Source: Candidatus Aenigmarchaeota archaeon ex4484_52 (GTDB taxonomy: Archaea; EX4484-52). Taken from it: a DNA stretch of 32,115 bases. How positions within the stretch are numbered: the first letter of the stretch is position 1; each line of letters begins with the position of its first letter. A program made the position numbers and the translations under genes. The stretch lies in contig NJDR01000001.1 of NCBI GenBank assembly GCA_002254415.1, positions 1 through 32,115 on the forward strand, written 5' to 3'. Below, piece after piece: positions 14,935-22,506 of this stretch. Below the pieces are notes generated by a model. The model had not been told where the DNA came from and did no database searches. It saw nothing but the letters and a program-made list of their open reading frames with translations.

Positions 14935-15174
14935 TTAAAAAAAGAAAAAAGAATTTTTATCTGCAATAATTATTTTTTTCTTAAAACTGGATATTATTTT
15001 TACTTTTGTTTTTAATATTTTTTCCAATAATTTAATTACAGATTTATTTGCTTTATTTTTATACTGATTTTCTTTTATATAAATGTTTAATATGTTATTT
15101 TCAAATTCTATTTTTTGCTGTTTTGAAAAAGTATAAACATAAATTTCTATTTCAAATACTTTCTTCTTTATCAT
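14935..15174 (-). CDS. DUF167 (YggU-like) protein
   Basis: This 79-residue protein has the DUF167 pattern. A beta strand (NILNIYIKEN) is followed by KNKANKSVIKLLEKILKTKVKIIS, corresponding to the family's G-K-A-N-x-x-(L/V)-I-x-x-L-(A/S)-x-x-(L/F) helix. A last strand (KKKIIIADKNS) follows, where the family usually has S-R-x-K. The usual G-x-x-S-R-x-K loop is reduced to S-F-K-K-K. The N-terminus is short. It lies 22 bases upstream of dnaG on the same strand and is likely in its operon. The biochemical function of the family is not settled. Confidence 0.65.
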   Translation of the reverse strand: MIKKKVFEIEIYVYTFSKQQKIEFENNILNIYIKENQYKNKANKSVIKLLEKILKTKVKIISSFKKKIIIADKNSFFFF

Positions 15175-15221
15175 TTTTCTATAAAAAGTAAATATTAAAA
15201 ACTTAATGCATAAAGTTTTTT

Positions 15222-15677
15222 ATGCTTAATCAAAAATTAGAAAAATCAGTAGGTGCTGTTGTTTTTTATCAAAGCAAAAAAGACAAGGAAGTTTATTATT
15301 TATTGCTTCAGCATCAAAATGCATTTCATTGGTCAATGCCAAAAGGAAGAATTGAAAGAAAAGAAACAGAAAAACAAACAGCAATAAGAGAAATAAAAGA
15401 AGAAACAGACATAGATGATTTGATTTTTTACGATACTTTTAGAGAAGAAATAAAATATAAATTTAAGCACAATAATTATTTAATCAATAAAACAGTTGTA
15501 TTTTTTTTGTGCAAAACAAATATGTTTGACATTAAATTATCAAATGAGCATATTAATTTTAAATGGCTGAAAATAAAAGATGCAATTAAATTAGCAACAC
15601 ACAAAAATACAAAAGATGTTTTGAAAAAAGCAGATGAGTTTATAACCAGAAGGGGCTTAAATAAAATCAATGCCTAA
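15222..15677 (+). CDS. Nudix hydrolase (Ap4A-hydrolase-like)
   Basis: This 151-residue protein hydrolyses a nucleoside diphosphate linked to another group. The Nudix box starts at residue about 43 as PKGRIERKETEKQTAIREIKEETDI. This keeps G-x5-E-x7-R-E-U-x-E-E, with the final G of the consensus replaced by D. The lead-in SMPKGRIE and the early SVGAVVFYQSKKDKEVYYLLLQH strands are typical of the Ap4A-hydrolase branch. FKWLKIKDAIKLA near 108 is the usual C-terminal W-x-x-x-x-x-A block. Its last 21 bases overlap the end of ftsZ on the opposite strand. Substrate is inferred only from family resemblance. Confidence 0.85.
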   Translation: MLNQKLEKSVGAVVFYQSKKDKEVYYLLLQHQNAFHWSMPKGRIERKETEKQTAIREIKEETDIDDLIFYDTFREEIKYKFKHNNYLINKTVVFFLCKTNMFDIKLSNEHINFKWLKIKDAIKLATHKNTKDVLKKADEFITRRGLNKINA

Positions 15678-16826
15678 TTTGTGCTCCATTTCTGCTCTGC
15701 GTTTTTGCTTGATTTCCTGTTTTTGAGCACCATATATTTGCGATGATTTTACGCCAGTTACAATTACCATTACACGTAATAAATCTCCAAGTTCTTTTTC
15801 AACAGAAGCACCCCATATAATTTTTGCATCAGAAGACAATTTGCTTGTTACTGCATCAACCACTTCTTTTGCCTCTTTTAAAGTGAGTGTGTTTCCTCCG
15901 ACAACATTGATTAGAGCTCCTGTTGCACCTTCAATATCAACATCCAACAGAGGATTGCTTAATGCCTTTCTCACTGCTTCCTGTGCTCTTTTTTCTGTAT
16001 CACTCTCTCCCATTCCAATCATAGCAACACCGCCCTCACTCATAACTGCACTAATATCTGCAAAATCAAGATTAATTAAACCTGGTTTTGTAACCAGTTC
16101 TGTAATGCCTTTTACTGCATTTACAAGAATTTCATCTGCTATTCTAAAAGCAGTATCAATAGAAATATTTGGTGCTATTTCAAGTAATTTGTCGTTGGGA
16201 ATTACAATCAAGGTATCTACATTTGGCTCAAGTTTTTCTAAGCCCATTTTTGCATTATTTATTCTGTGATTTCCTTCCATGCTAAACGGAACAGTTACAA
16301 TTGCAACAGTTAATGCCTTGTTTTTTTTGGAAATTTCAGCAACAATAGGGGAAGAGCCGGTTCCTGTCCCCCCTCCCAAACCACAGGTAATAAATGTCAT
16401 ATCTGCTTTTGAAATAGTACTTTTAATACTCTCCCGCGACTCTTTTGCAGCTGATTCTCCAACAGAGGGATTTGAGCCGGATCCAAGACCATTCGTAAGT
16501 TCAACACCAATTAGAATTTTTTCATTTGCTTCTGTATAGAGCAGATCCTGAGCATCTGTATTTATGGCAATTGTATCTGCATCAATAATGCCAACATCTG
16601 CTAATCGGTTTAATGTATTCTTGCCTGCACCGCCGCAACCAACAACCTTTACCTTTGCTTTTCTTTTTTTCAATATATTTTTTAAATCATCATTAATTGC
16701 CTGTTGTTTTTTCTTTACAGAAGAATCAATTATTTCCTGCGGTGTTTCTTCAAAACCAGTTATTTTTTTTGTTTCATTTTTATCATCTGAGTTTTTATTT
16801 AACACATTTTCTATGAAAGAATCCAT
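15657..16826 (-). CDS. ftsZ: Cell-division protein FtsZ
   Basis: This 389-residue tubulin-like GTPase forms the division ring. A polar N-terminal extension of about 55 residues precedes the G-box VGCGGAGKNTLNRL (62-75). The tubulin signature GGGTGTGSSP lies near 150. The T7 loop NLDFADISAVMSEGGVAMIG near 245-264 keeps the catalytic acidic residue needed for GTP hydrolysis in the polymer. The C-terminal domain ends with a basic tail. There is no clear conserved C-terminal peptide for bacterial partners such as FtsA. A GAGGAG ribosome binding site lies about 10 bases before the ATG. It is divergent from the uS13 operon. MinD is encoded at 5051. Confidence 0.95.
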   Translation of the reverse strand: MDSFIENVLNKNSDDKNETKKITGFEETPQEIIDSSVKKKQQAINDDLKNILKKRKAKVKVVGCGGAGKNTLNRLADVGIIDADTIAINTDAQDLLYTEANEKILIGVELTNGLGSGSNPSVGESAAKESRESIKSTISKADMTFITCGLGGGTGTGSSPIVAEISKKNKALTVAIVTVPFSMEGNHRINNAKMGLEKLEPNVDTLIVIPNDKLLEIAPNISIDTAFRIADEILVNAVKGITELVTKPGLINLDFADISAVMSEGGVAMIGMGESDTEKRAQEAVRKALSNPLLDVDIEGATGALINVVGGNTLTLKEAKEVVDAVTSKLSSDAKIIWGASVEKELGDLLRVMVIVTGVKSSQIYGAQKQEIKQKRRAEMEHKLGIDFI

Positions 16827-16889
16827 TTTTTTATTCTCCTCTTTTTTGTTATTAAATTGTTTATTTTATTCTATTATCTATACACTAAA

Positions 16890-16899
16890 TTTTTAAATG
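16890..16899 (+). promoter_or_regulatory. TATA box of the uS13 operon
   Basis: TTTTTAAATG is centred about 26 bases before the ATG at 16920, in the 93-base gap separating it from divergent ftsZ. Absence of a Shine-Dalgarno site suggests a leaderless mRNA for rps13. Confidence 0.5.
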
Positions 16900-16919
16900 T
16901 TTGTATTAAGATTGATTTA

Positions 16920-17480
16920 ATGGCAAGGAAAAAAGAGGCAAAAAAAGAAACAAAAAAGACATTATTAAAAAAGACGAAAAAGCAGCAAAAACAAACGCAA
17001 AAATCTGTAAAATTCGAAGATAAATTTCAGCCAAAATCAATAGTGCGTGTTGCAAAAACAACATTAGATGGATCAAAAAAAGTAAAAATGGCTCTGACAC
17101 AAATAAAAGGAATCGGATATAATTTATCTGTTACGATTTGCAGGTATCTAAATATTGATGAAAATAAAGAATTAAATAAATTGCAACAGGCAGATATACT
17201 AAATATAGAAAATCTTATTAATTCTCCAAACAATAAATTGCCTGTTTATTTATTGAATAGGAGATTTGATTATACAACAGGCAAAAATATGCATAAATAC
17301 GGCCCTGATTTAGTTATGCAAACAAGAGAAGATATTTCGCGATTGAGAAGAATAAGAGCATATCGCGGGATAAGGCACGAATTAGGCCTACCGACAAGAG
17401 GACAAAGAACAAAGAATTCTTTTAGAAAACATAGTGTTGTTGGAGTTATAAAAAAGAAAGCAAAAGCAGGAAAAGTATAA
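16920..17480 (+). CDS. rps13: 30S ribosomal protein uS13
   Basis: This protein has about 186 residues from the ATG at 16920. That start is preferred because it has a promoter box at the right spacing and begins MARKKEAKKE; an upstream in-frame start would read through the promoter. A lysine-rich N-terminal extension of about 35 residues precedes the S13 core. The core runs from VRVAKTTLDGSKKVKMALTQ through IKGIGYNLS and ends with DISRLRRIRAYRGIRHELGL and PTRGQRTKNSFRKH, the family's C-terminal signature. It contacts the A and P sites and the 50S bridge. It heads the conserved archaeal order uS13-uS4-uS11. Confidence 0.95.
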   Translation: MARKKEAKKETKKTLLKKTKKQQKQTQKSVKFEDKFQPKSIVRVAKTTLDGSKKVKMALTQIKGIGYNLSVTICRYLNIDENKELNKLQQADILNIENLINSPNNKLPVYLLNRRFDYTTGKNMHKYGPDLVMQTREDISRLRRIRAYRGIRHELGLPTRGQRTKNSFRKHSVVGVIKKKAKAGKV

Positions 17481-17493
17481 GAGAAAAATAAAT

Positions 17494-18000
17494 ATGGGGC
17501 ATCCAAGAAAATTAAAAAATCATTATTCATCTGTCAGGCGTCCATTAGATATTGAAAGAATTGAAAGAGAAAAAAAATTAAAAGAAGAATACGGAATTAA
17601 AACAAAACACGAATTAAGAAAAATAGAATTTATATGGAGGAATTTAAGACAAAGAGCAAGAAAACTTATTGCTGAAAAAGACCCAGAAGAAACAAAAATA
17701 TTATTTAAAAAAATTGATGATTATTGCTTATGCAAGGAAAACATTACTTTTGAAAATATTCTTGCATTAAAATTAACAGATATTCTTGACAGGAGATTAC
17801 AGAGTATTGTTTTAAAACTCGGGTTTGCAAAAACACAACTTCATTCAAGGCAGCTTATTGTGCATAAAAAAATAAAAATAAATGATATTATTATTTTCAG
17901 TCCCAATTATATTGTAAAAAAACAAGAGGAAAACCATATCATCTTAATTCAAAAACCAGAAAAAGAAAACCAAAAAGAAAAAAAAGACGATAAAAAATAA
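17494..18000 (+). CDS. rps4: 30S ribosomal protein uS4
   Basis: This 168-residue protein starts MGHPRKLKNHYSSVRRPLD, the archaeal S4 opening. A central S4 domain follows near residues 93-150: LTDILDRRLQSIVLKLGFAK, then SRQLIVHKKIKINDIIIFSPNYIV. It nucleates 16S rRNA folding. The C-terminus is very lysine-rich (EKENQKEKKDDKK). It follows uS13 by 13 bases and precedes uS11 by 9 bases, so the three are co-transcribed. Length is normal for archaea. Confidence 0.95.
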   Translation: MGHPRKLKNHYSSVRRPLDIERIEREKKLKEEYGIKTKHELRKIEFIWRNLRQRARKLIAEKDPEETKILFKKIDDYCLCKENITFENILALKLTDILDRRLQSIVLKLGFAKTQLHSRQLIVHKKIKINDIIIFSPNYIVKKQEENHIILIQKPEKENQKEKKDDKK

Positions 18001-18009
18001 CTAATAAAA

Positions 18010-18408
18010 ATGAGTCAAAAAATTGATCAAAAAACAGGCATTGTTTATTTATATAGCAGTGATAATAATACCATTATTCATATTACTGATATTACAGGTG
18101 CAGAAACTATTTGCCGATGTAGTGCAGGAATGGTAACAGATAAGAGTCGCCTGAAGGGAACTCAATACCCTGCTATGAAAGTTGCAAAAATTGTTGCGAA
18201 AACAGCGATTGAAAGAGGAATAAAAAATGTATATTTAAAAATAAGGGCTCCGGGCGGGATAAAATCAAAGATTCCGGGAAAAGGCGCACAGCCCGCAATT
18301 AGGACATTAATTCAAGAAGGTATGAAAATAATCAAAATTGAAGATAATACTCCTATTGATTATGACAGCAATCGCAAAAAAGGCGGCAGGAGAGGAAGAA
18401 GAGTTTAA
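18010..18408 (+). CDS. rps11: 30S ribosomal protein uS11
   Basis: This 132-residue platform protein has IVYLYSSDNNTIIHITDITGAET near residues 11-33 and KGTQYPAMKVAKIVA near 49-63. VYLKIRAPGGIKSKIPGKGAQP lies near 76-97, and the end is DSNRKKGGRRGRRV. All match archaeal uS11. It is the last gene of the S13-S4-S11 run. The RNA polymerase subunit gene rpoD that often follows in archaea is absent; an opposite-strand hypothetical gene comes next. Confidence 0.96.
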   Translation: MSQKIDQKTGIVYLYSSDNNTIIHITDITGAETICRCSAGMVTDKSRLKGTQYPAMKVAKIVAKTAIERGIKNVYLKIRAPGGIKSKIPGKGAQPAIRTLIQEGMKIIKIEDNTPIDYDSNRKKGGRRGRRV

Positions 18409-18447
18409 AAAATAAAATATGTTTTAAACCCATATTATTTCTTTTCT

Positions 18448-18702
18448 TCATATTTTTTGTGTGGATATCACAAAACACTTTTTTATCCAACTATATTCTT
18501 TTCTGTTTTCTTTTTCTCCTAATTTTTCCCAACAATTTAAATAAATTTCAACGATAGTTTCATTTAACAGGTATTTTTGAGATGTAGTGATTATTGTCTT
18601 TTTATTTGTCTCAAAATTATATTTGTTTTTAAAATTCGTTTCTTGCATAACAAATTTGCTGTTATTATAAAATTCCTTTATTGTATAAGTATAAACCAGC
18701 AC
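18448..18702 (-). CDS. Hypothetical protein
   Basis: This 84-residue frame begins with GTG; an ATG about 18 codons in (MQETNFKNKY) is an alternative start. It is polar, rich in N, K and T, with no membrane segment and no recognisable motif apart from a predicted-helix stretch EIYLNCWEKLGEKENRKEYSW. It fills the space between uS11 and nog1, on the opposite strand to both. It is longer than chance shadows usually are here and does not lie opposite another gene, so it is probably real, but support is limited. Confidence 0.45.
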   Translation of the reverse strand: MLVYTYTIKEFYNNSKFVMQETNFKNKYNFETNKKTIITTSQKYLLNETIVEIYLNCWEKLGEKENRKEYSWIKKCFVISTQKI

Positions 18703-18735
18703 TTAAAAAAGTACGGGTTATTTTAATCTTATTTT

Positions 18736-19737
18736 ATGGACAAAATAACAAAAAGAATACCAAATTCAAAAGAAATACTTGACAAGGCATTTAGTCGCGC
18801 AAAAAAAAAACAAATAACCTACAAAAAAAAACAAATCACAATTGAATTTATAAAAAAGAAAAATCTTGAAAAAATACAAATTGCCTCTGTTGTGATTAAC
18901 AATGAATGCGAAAAAATTCTTCAAAATTTTCCAAAAATAAATCAAATCAATGCATTTGAAAAAGGACTAATTGATATTCTGGCAAATGCAGACAAATTGA
19001 AAAAAGCACTTTACAGGGTTTGTTTTGCACAAAAATTAAATAAAAAATTATATTTTCAGGCAAAAGAAAAAATACAAAATGCGAGAAATAAAAAAGATAT
19101 TGATTTTGCAAGAAAAGCATATTATGGAAGAATTTCTTCTGCAATAAATAAATTAAACAAAGTGTTTTTATATATTGAGGAGTCAAGAAATATCATAAAT
19201 AAACTGCCTGAAATTAAGCAAAGATTTACACTTGTTATTTGCGGTTTTCCAAATACAGGAAAATCAACACTAATGTCTATTTTGAGTGGTTCAAAACCAA
19301 AAATTATGTCTTATGCATTTACAACACAAAAACTTCTTTTTGGGACAATTGATGACAAAATACAGATTATTGACACGCCCGGGATTTTAGATAATATAGA
19401 CAGCAAAAACAAATGCATTCAGCAATCAAAACTTGCAATTACAACAATTGCAGATTTAATTTTTTTTATTTTTGATTTTTCAAAAAACTGCCAATATTCA
19501 ATTACTGATCAGTTGAAATTAAAAAAATCAATTGAAAAAATAATTTCAAAAAGCAAGAAAATTGTTGTTTGCATAAATAAAATTGATTTGATTAAATTAA
19601 CAAATGAGAAAAAAAGCAAAATAATGCATTTGATAAAAAACAGAAAATTTTATATTTCTGCAAAAAAAAATATCAATATTGACAAATTAAGAAAATTCCT
19701 GGCAAAAAAGATGGCAGAGACATACAAAATTTTTTAG
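18736..19737 (+). CDS. Nog1-family ribosome-assembly GTPase
   Basis: This 333-residue GTPase of the Obg/Nog1 group acts in large-subunit assembly. A helical N-terminal domain of about 160 residues (with NADKLKKALYRVCFAQKLNK) is typical of Nog1. The G domain follows: CGFPNTGKSTLMSILSGSKP (G1) near 171-190, FTTQKL as switch I, QIIDTPGILDN (G3) near 209 and NKIDLI (G4) near 281. A degenerate SAKKN (G5) lies near 308. Eukaryotic C-terminal extensions are absent, as in other archaea. An AT-rich box lies about 29 bases before the ATG. Nested inverted repeats start 12 bases after the stop. Confidence 0.9.
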   Translation: MDKITKRIPNSKEILDKAFSRAKKKQITYKKKQITIEFIKKKNLEKIQIASVVINNECEKILQNFPKINQINAFEKGLIDILANADKLKKALYRVCFAQKLNKKLYFQAKEKIQNARNKKDIDFARKAYYGRISSAINKLNKVFLYIEESRNIINKLPEIKQRFTLVICGFPNTGKSTLMSILSGSKPKIMSYAFTTQKLLFGTIDDKIQIIDTPGILDNIDSKNKCIQQSKLAITTIADLIFFIFDFSKNCQYSITDQLKLKKSIEKIISKSKKIVVCINKIDLIKLTNEKKSKIMHLIKNRKFYISAKKNINIDKLRKFLAKKMAETYKIF

Positions 19738-19748
19738 AAAAAGACGAG

Positions 19749-19832
19749 AAAAAATCCTGTAAATTCAACTGTTAGATAACATTATAACCTGCGTATCTAA
19801 CAGGTTTAATATAAAAAACAACAGGATTTTTT
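19749..19832. repeat. Nested perfect inverted repeats downstream of nog1
   Basis: An outer 12-bp perfect inverted repeat (19749-19760 with 19821-19832) encloses a second 10-bp perfect one (19769-19778 with 19794-19803). The inner loop is 15 bases. The outer arm ends in a T-run, so the structure could act as a terminator for nog1. The two-stem architecture is larger than needed for that and could also be a structured RNA or the footprint of a small element. Confidence 0.75.
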
Positions 19833-19833
19833 A

Positions 19834-19880
19834 TATATTTTATAAAGTTCCTTACGAGGTTTTATAATTTATAAAATATA
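19834..19880. repeat. 13-bp perfect inverted repeat
   Basis: 19834-19846 pairs perfectly with 19868-19880; both arms are pure A/T apart from the loop. It begins one base after the nested repeats above. Being entirely A/T it may occur by chance, but its adjacency to the first structure is notable. Confidence 0.55.
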
Positions 19881-19989
19881 AAAAAACAAGTTTAAATAAT
19901 TATCTTATATTAATTTAAATCAGGGTTCTGTTGCAGGAAGCAGAATTGTTAATGAATTACTGATAATTGAAAAATAAGGAAGCAGAATA

Positions 19990-20520
19990 TCAGGAGACAA
20001 TAATCTTGCAGATGAGTTAAAAAAAGAAATTTAGATATAATTGTTTTTAAAAATATTGTTGATATTTCTTTATTGACAAAACAATAAATAAATTTAATAT
20101 AAAATTAATTGTAATCTCCTCGGGTCCGGAATCCCAAAGAGTGTAGGAATTACAATCCACTAATAAAAAATACTCTGGGAAAATTCCGGTTTTTAGGGTA
20201 TGCCTTGGGCATCAGGCAATTGTTGAGGCATTTGACGGAAAAGTGAAAAGGTAGAAAATATTGTTCATGGAAAACAATCTTTAATTTTTCATAACAAAAA
20301 AACAATTTTTCAATATGAATGTCCTCTTTCAGCAGGCAGATATCATTCGCTTTGTGCATTTGATTTGCCAGAGTGCCTGAAAATTACAGTAAAAACAAAA
20401 GAAGGAATTATTATGGCAGTCAGGCATAAAAAATATTTTGTAGAAGGGTCGATTTTATCCTGAGTCAATAATGACGCATGTTAGCGAAAAAATAATTGAG
20501 AATTTAATTGAAATGATTTA
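19990..20520 (+). pseudogene. trpG: Decayed trpG/pabA (glutamine amidotransferase)
   Basis: Frame pieces read in order match the anthranilate/aminodeoxychorismate synthase amidotransferase. NLADELKKEI and LDIIVFKNIVDISLLTK come first, then IKLIVISSGPESQ, then an in-frame TAG, then GKIPVFRVCLGHQAIVEAFD. A shift near 20250 leads to IVHGKQSLIFHN, GRYHSLCAFDLPECLKITV and GIIMAVRHKKYFVEG. Another shift near 20448 leads to GRFYPESIMTHVSEK up to a final TAG. The nucleophile cysteine of CLGH is still there, but the catalytic histidine of HPE is now tyrosine (YPE). A stop and at least two frameshifts make it non-functional. The N-terminal part is the most eroded. No other trp genes are in the window. 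Confidence 0.85.
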
Positions 20521-20529
20521 GTATATAAT

Positions 20530-20628
20530 ATGCCAAATATTTATTTTTGTAATGAGTGCAAAATTTACACAATGGAGTCAAGATGTCCAAGATGCAATAA
20601 AAAGACAAAAAATACTGAAATAAAATAA
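20530..20628 (+). CDS. Truncated Nop10-like zinc ribbon
   Basis: This 32-residue ORF has CNECKIYTMESRCPRCNKKT at residues 7-26. It matches the zinc ribbon of archaeal Nop10 (CPKCGRYTLKExCPxCGEKT), with both C-x2-C pairs and the YT and KT positions kept. Nop10 binds Cbf5 in H/ACA particles and is normally about 55-60 residues with a P-P-x-F-S-P tail; here a TAA follows NTEIK and no tail is readable in any frame. It may be a minimal Nop10, a degraded one, or an unrelated small zinc finger. It starts 10 bases after the trpG remnant. Confidence 0.6.
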   Translation: MPNIYFCNECKIYTMESRCPRCNKKTKNTEIK

Positions 20629-20675
20629 GTGCAAGAGTTTTATAATTTTTATACAATTAAAAATAAAATATATTT

Positions 20676-21467
20676 ATGAAAATTAAAAAAATAATTGCAA
20701 TTATTGTTGTTGCTCTTTTTTTTGCTGCCATAATATTGTTTTATACGAAAATGAATAAAACGCAAATGAATTTTCATGAAATGAAGGGATATAAAGATGC
20801 TATTTTAGTTGATTTTATGCATATTCCTGATCTTGTTGTTTTAAATGAAAAAGAAGAGCCATATGACTTTATGTTTGATGCAGAAAAATTAACACAAAAA
20901 TTAAATAATGATTTTGAAGATAAATTATTAAAAGAATTTAATTTAAGCAAAGTAAGTTATCACATACATATATTAGATACTCAAACAGGAGCTTACTGGG
21001 ATTTTAAAAATTATATACCTCTTGATCCGATCTATGACATTGATGAAAATGAAAAAAATCTTGTGTGGAGATATGCAAATATAAAATATCCTGACGGAAA
21101 TATAAGTACGGTTTTGGTGCGGGCGGTTTTTGTTGTCGGGGAAGATGAAAACAGGAATAAATTAAAACAAGGAATGATTTGCAATTCTGATTTAGAATGT
21201 GTATCAAGTCATTGCACTAATGGAAGTGGAAGAGGACAAAAATATAAAACATGCCAGGCATCTTATTGTAGTTATAGCCGAGAGGATGATGTAAAAGTTA
21301 AACATTTTTGCGAATGCATAAGTCAAAAAACAAAAACATGTTCTAGTTCTATTACGAAAATATGTTGTGATACCTCTAATGAACCATTACGACTTATTGA
21401 AGGTCAGCCATGTGAATTTAATAGTGATTGCAGAAGCGGTGTTTGCAGACATTTTTTCTGCGATTAG
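20676..21467 (+). CDS. Membrane-anchored secreted Cys-rich protein
   Basis: This 263-residue protein has a single N-terminal helix (IIAIIVVALFFAAIILFY, residues 6-23). A mixed domain of about 140 residues follows with few cysteines. Then comes a C-terminal region with about 18 cysteines. Two units of the form G-x-x-C-x-(S/N)-D-x-x-C-x-S-x-x-C are visible, GMICNSDLECVSSHC near 167 and GQPCEFNSDCRSGVC near 246. These resemble short disulfide knots seen in dickkopf-like modules. Between them are CECISQKTKTC and KICCD. The protein is presumably extracellular and disulfide-bonded. The anchor plan recalls the pair at 13101-13685. Function is unknown. Confidence 0.75.
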   Translation: MKIKKIIAIIVVALFFAAIILFYTKMNKTQMNFHEMKGYKDAILVDFMHIPDLVVLNEKEEPYDFMFDAEKLTQKLNNDFEDKLLKEFNLSKVSYHIHILDTQTGAYWDFKNYIPLDPIYDIDENEKNLVWRYANIKYPDGNISTVLVRAVFVVGEDENRNKLKQGMICNSDLECVSSHCTNGSGRGQKYKTCQASYCSYSREDDVKVKHFCECISQKTKTCSSSITKICCDTSNEPLRLIEGQPCEFNSDCRSGVCRHFFCD

Positions 21468-21519
21468 AGATAAGTTTATAAATATGATTTAAAATAAGAT
21501 TATTGCATTCATAGAATTT

Positions 21520-22386
21520 ATGGACAACACAATAGAAAAACTAAAAAAAATTACAAATGAATTAAGAGATCAAAGACAAAAATTAAATGACGAAACAAAA
21601 AAATTTCTTGAAAAAAACAAAAAGGACTTTGCCGAGATTAATTTAATTAAATCAAAGATAAGAATAATTCAGGAAAAAAATAACGAATGTGTAAATAAAA
21701 TAAAGGAATTAAAAAAAGATCGCAATGCTCTAAATAGCAGGATTTTGGAACTTAATAAAGAGATTGGAAAAATAAAAGGAGAAAAAACAAATGATATTTA
21801 CAAAAATAACAATTCTGATTCTATTTTGGACTTAAAAAACAAAATTTCTAAATTAGAATGGTTTATTCAAACAAAACCAATTTCATTAAAAAAAGAAGAA
21901 GAACTGCAGGATAAATTAACTCAAATGAAAAAGACATTGGAGATAAAAAAGCAATTTTCAAAAAATATAAGAAAGTCAAAAAGATTAAAAATTAAAAAAA
22001 CAAGAATAAAAAACGAAGCAGATGAGAAGCACAAACAATTAGTGCAATTTTCATTAAAAAGTGACGAATATTTTTCTATTTTGACAAATCTTAAAAAAAA
22101 AAAAAAATTAGAAGAAAAAAAAATAGATATTCTAATCAATGAATTAAATATTTTAAAAAAAAATGCAAATGATATGCATCAAAAATATATTAATGCTGTC
22201 AAAATATTAAAAGAAAAAATGAAAAAAATCAAAATCCAGACACAAAAAGAAACTATTGAAAAAAATCAAGAGCAATCAAAAAAGGTATATGATTTATTTT
22301 TAAAAGGAAAAAAATTATCATTAAGTGATTTAGCACTTATAAAAGACAAGATTGATGAAAGCCCCAAACGCGATTCGAACGCGTGA
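21520..22386 (+). CDS. Archaeal coiled-coil protein (COG1340-like)
   Basis: This 288-residue protein is almost entirely predicted coiled coil, rich in K, E, N and L, beginning IEKLKKITNELRDQRQKL. It has ELKKDRNALNSRILELNKEI near 68-87 and a break around SKLEWFIQTKPISLKKEEEL (about 111-130). The W-x-x-Q/T stretch followed by more helix is the pattern of the conserved archaeal COG1340 family. A small C-terminal helix (LFLKGKKLSLSDLALIKDK) follows. The last nine codons and the stop lie inside the antisense of tRNA-Thr. A structural or scaffolding role is likely; the family has no firm assigned function. Confidence 0.75.
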   Translation: MDNTIEKLKKITNELRDQRQKLNDETKKFLEKNKKDFAEINLIKSKIRIIQEKNNECVNKIKELKKDRNALNSRILELNKEIGKIKGEKTNDIYKNNNSDSILDLKNKISKLEWFIQTKPISLKKEEELQDKLTQMKKTLEIKKQFSKNIRKSKRLKIKKTRIKNEADEKHKQLVQFSLKSDEYFSILTNLKKKKKLEEKKIDILINELNILKKNANDMHQKYINAVKILKEKMKKIKIQTQKETIEKNQEQSKKVYDLFLKGKKLSLSDLALIKDKIDESPKRDSNA

Positions 22387-22433
22387 CCTCTGCCTTACCA
22401 CGGCAACGCTCTTGCCAGCTGAGCTATTGGGGC
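22360..22433 (-). tRNA. tRNA-Thr (anticodon GGU)
   Basis: The 5' end is at 22433. Acceptor GCCCCAA pairs with TTGGGGC and the discriminator is T, as in many archaeal tRNA-Thr. D-arm GCTC/GAGC. Anticodon stem TTGCC/GGCAG with loop GTGGTAA puts GGT at 34-36. T-arm ACGCG-TTCGAAT-CGCGT. No intron and no CCA. Its 3' end overlaps the end of the coiled-coil gene on the other strand by 27 bases. Confidence 0.95.
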
Positions 22434-22506
22434 AAAATTATTGAATAATTTTTATTTGTAAATAACTATTAAAACTTTTGGAAATATAGTTTAAAAGTAC
22501 AATACA

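Noticed and set aside
15841..16539. Plus-strand frames opposite ftsZ
   Set aside because: Antisense shadows of ftsZ; no ribosome binding site or family resemblance.
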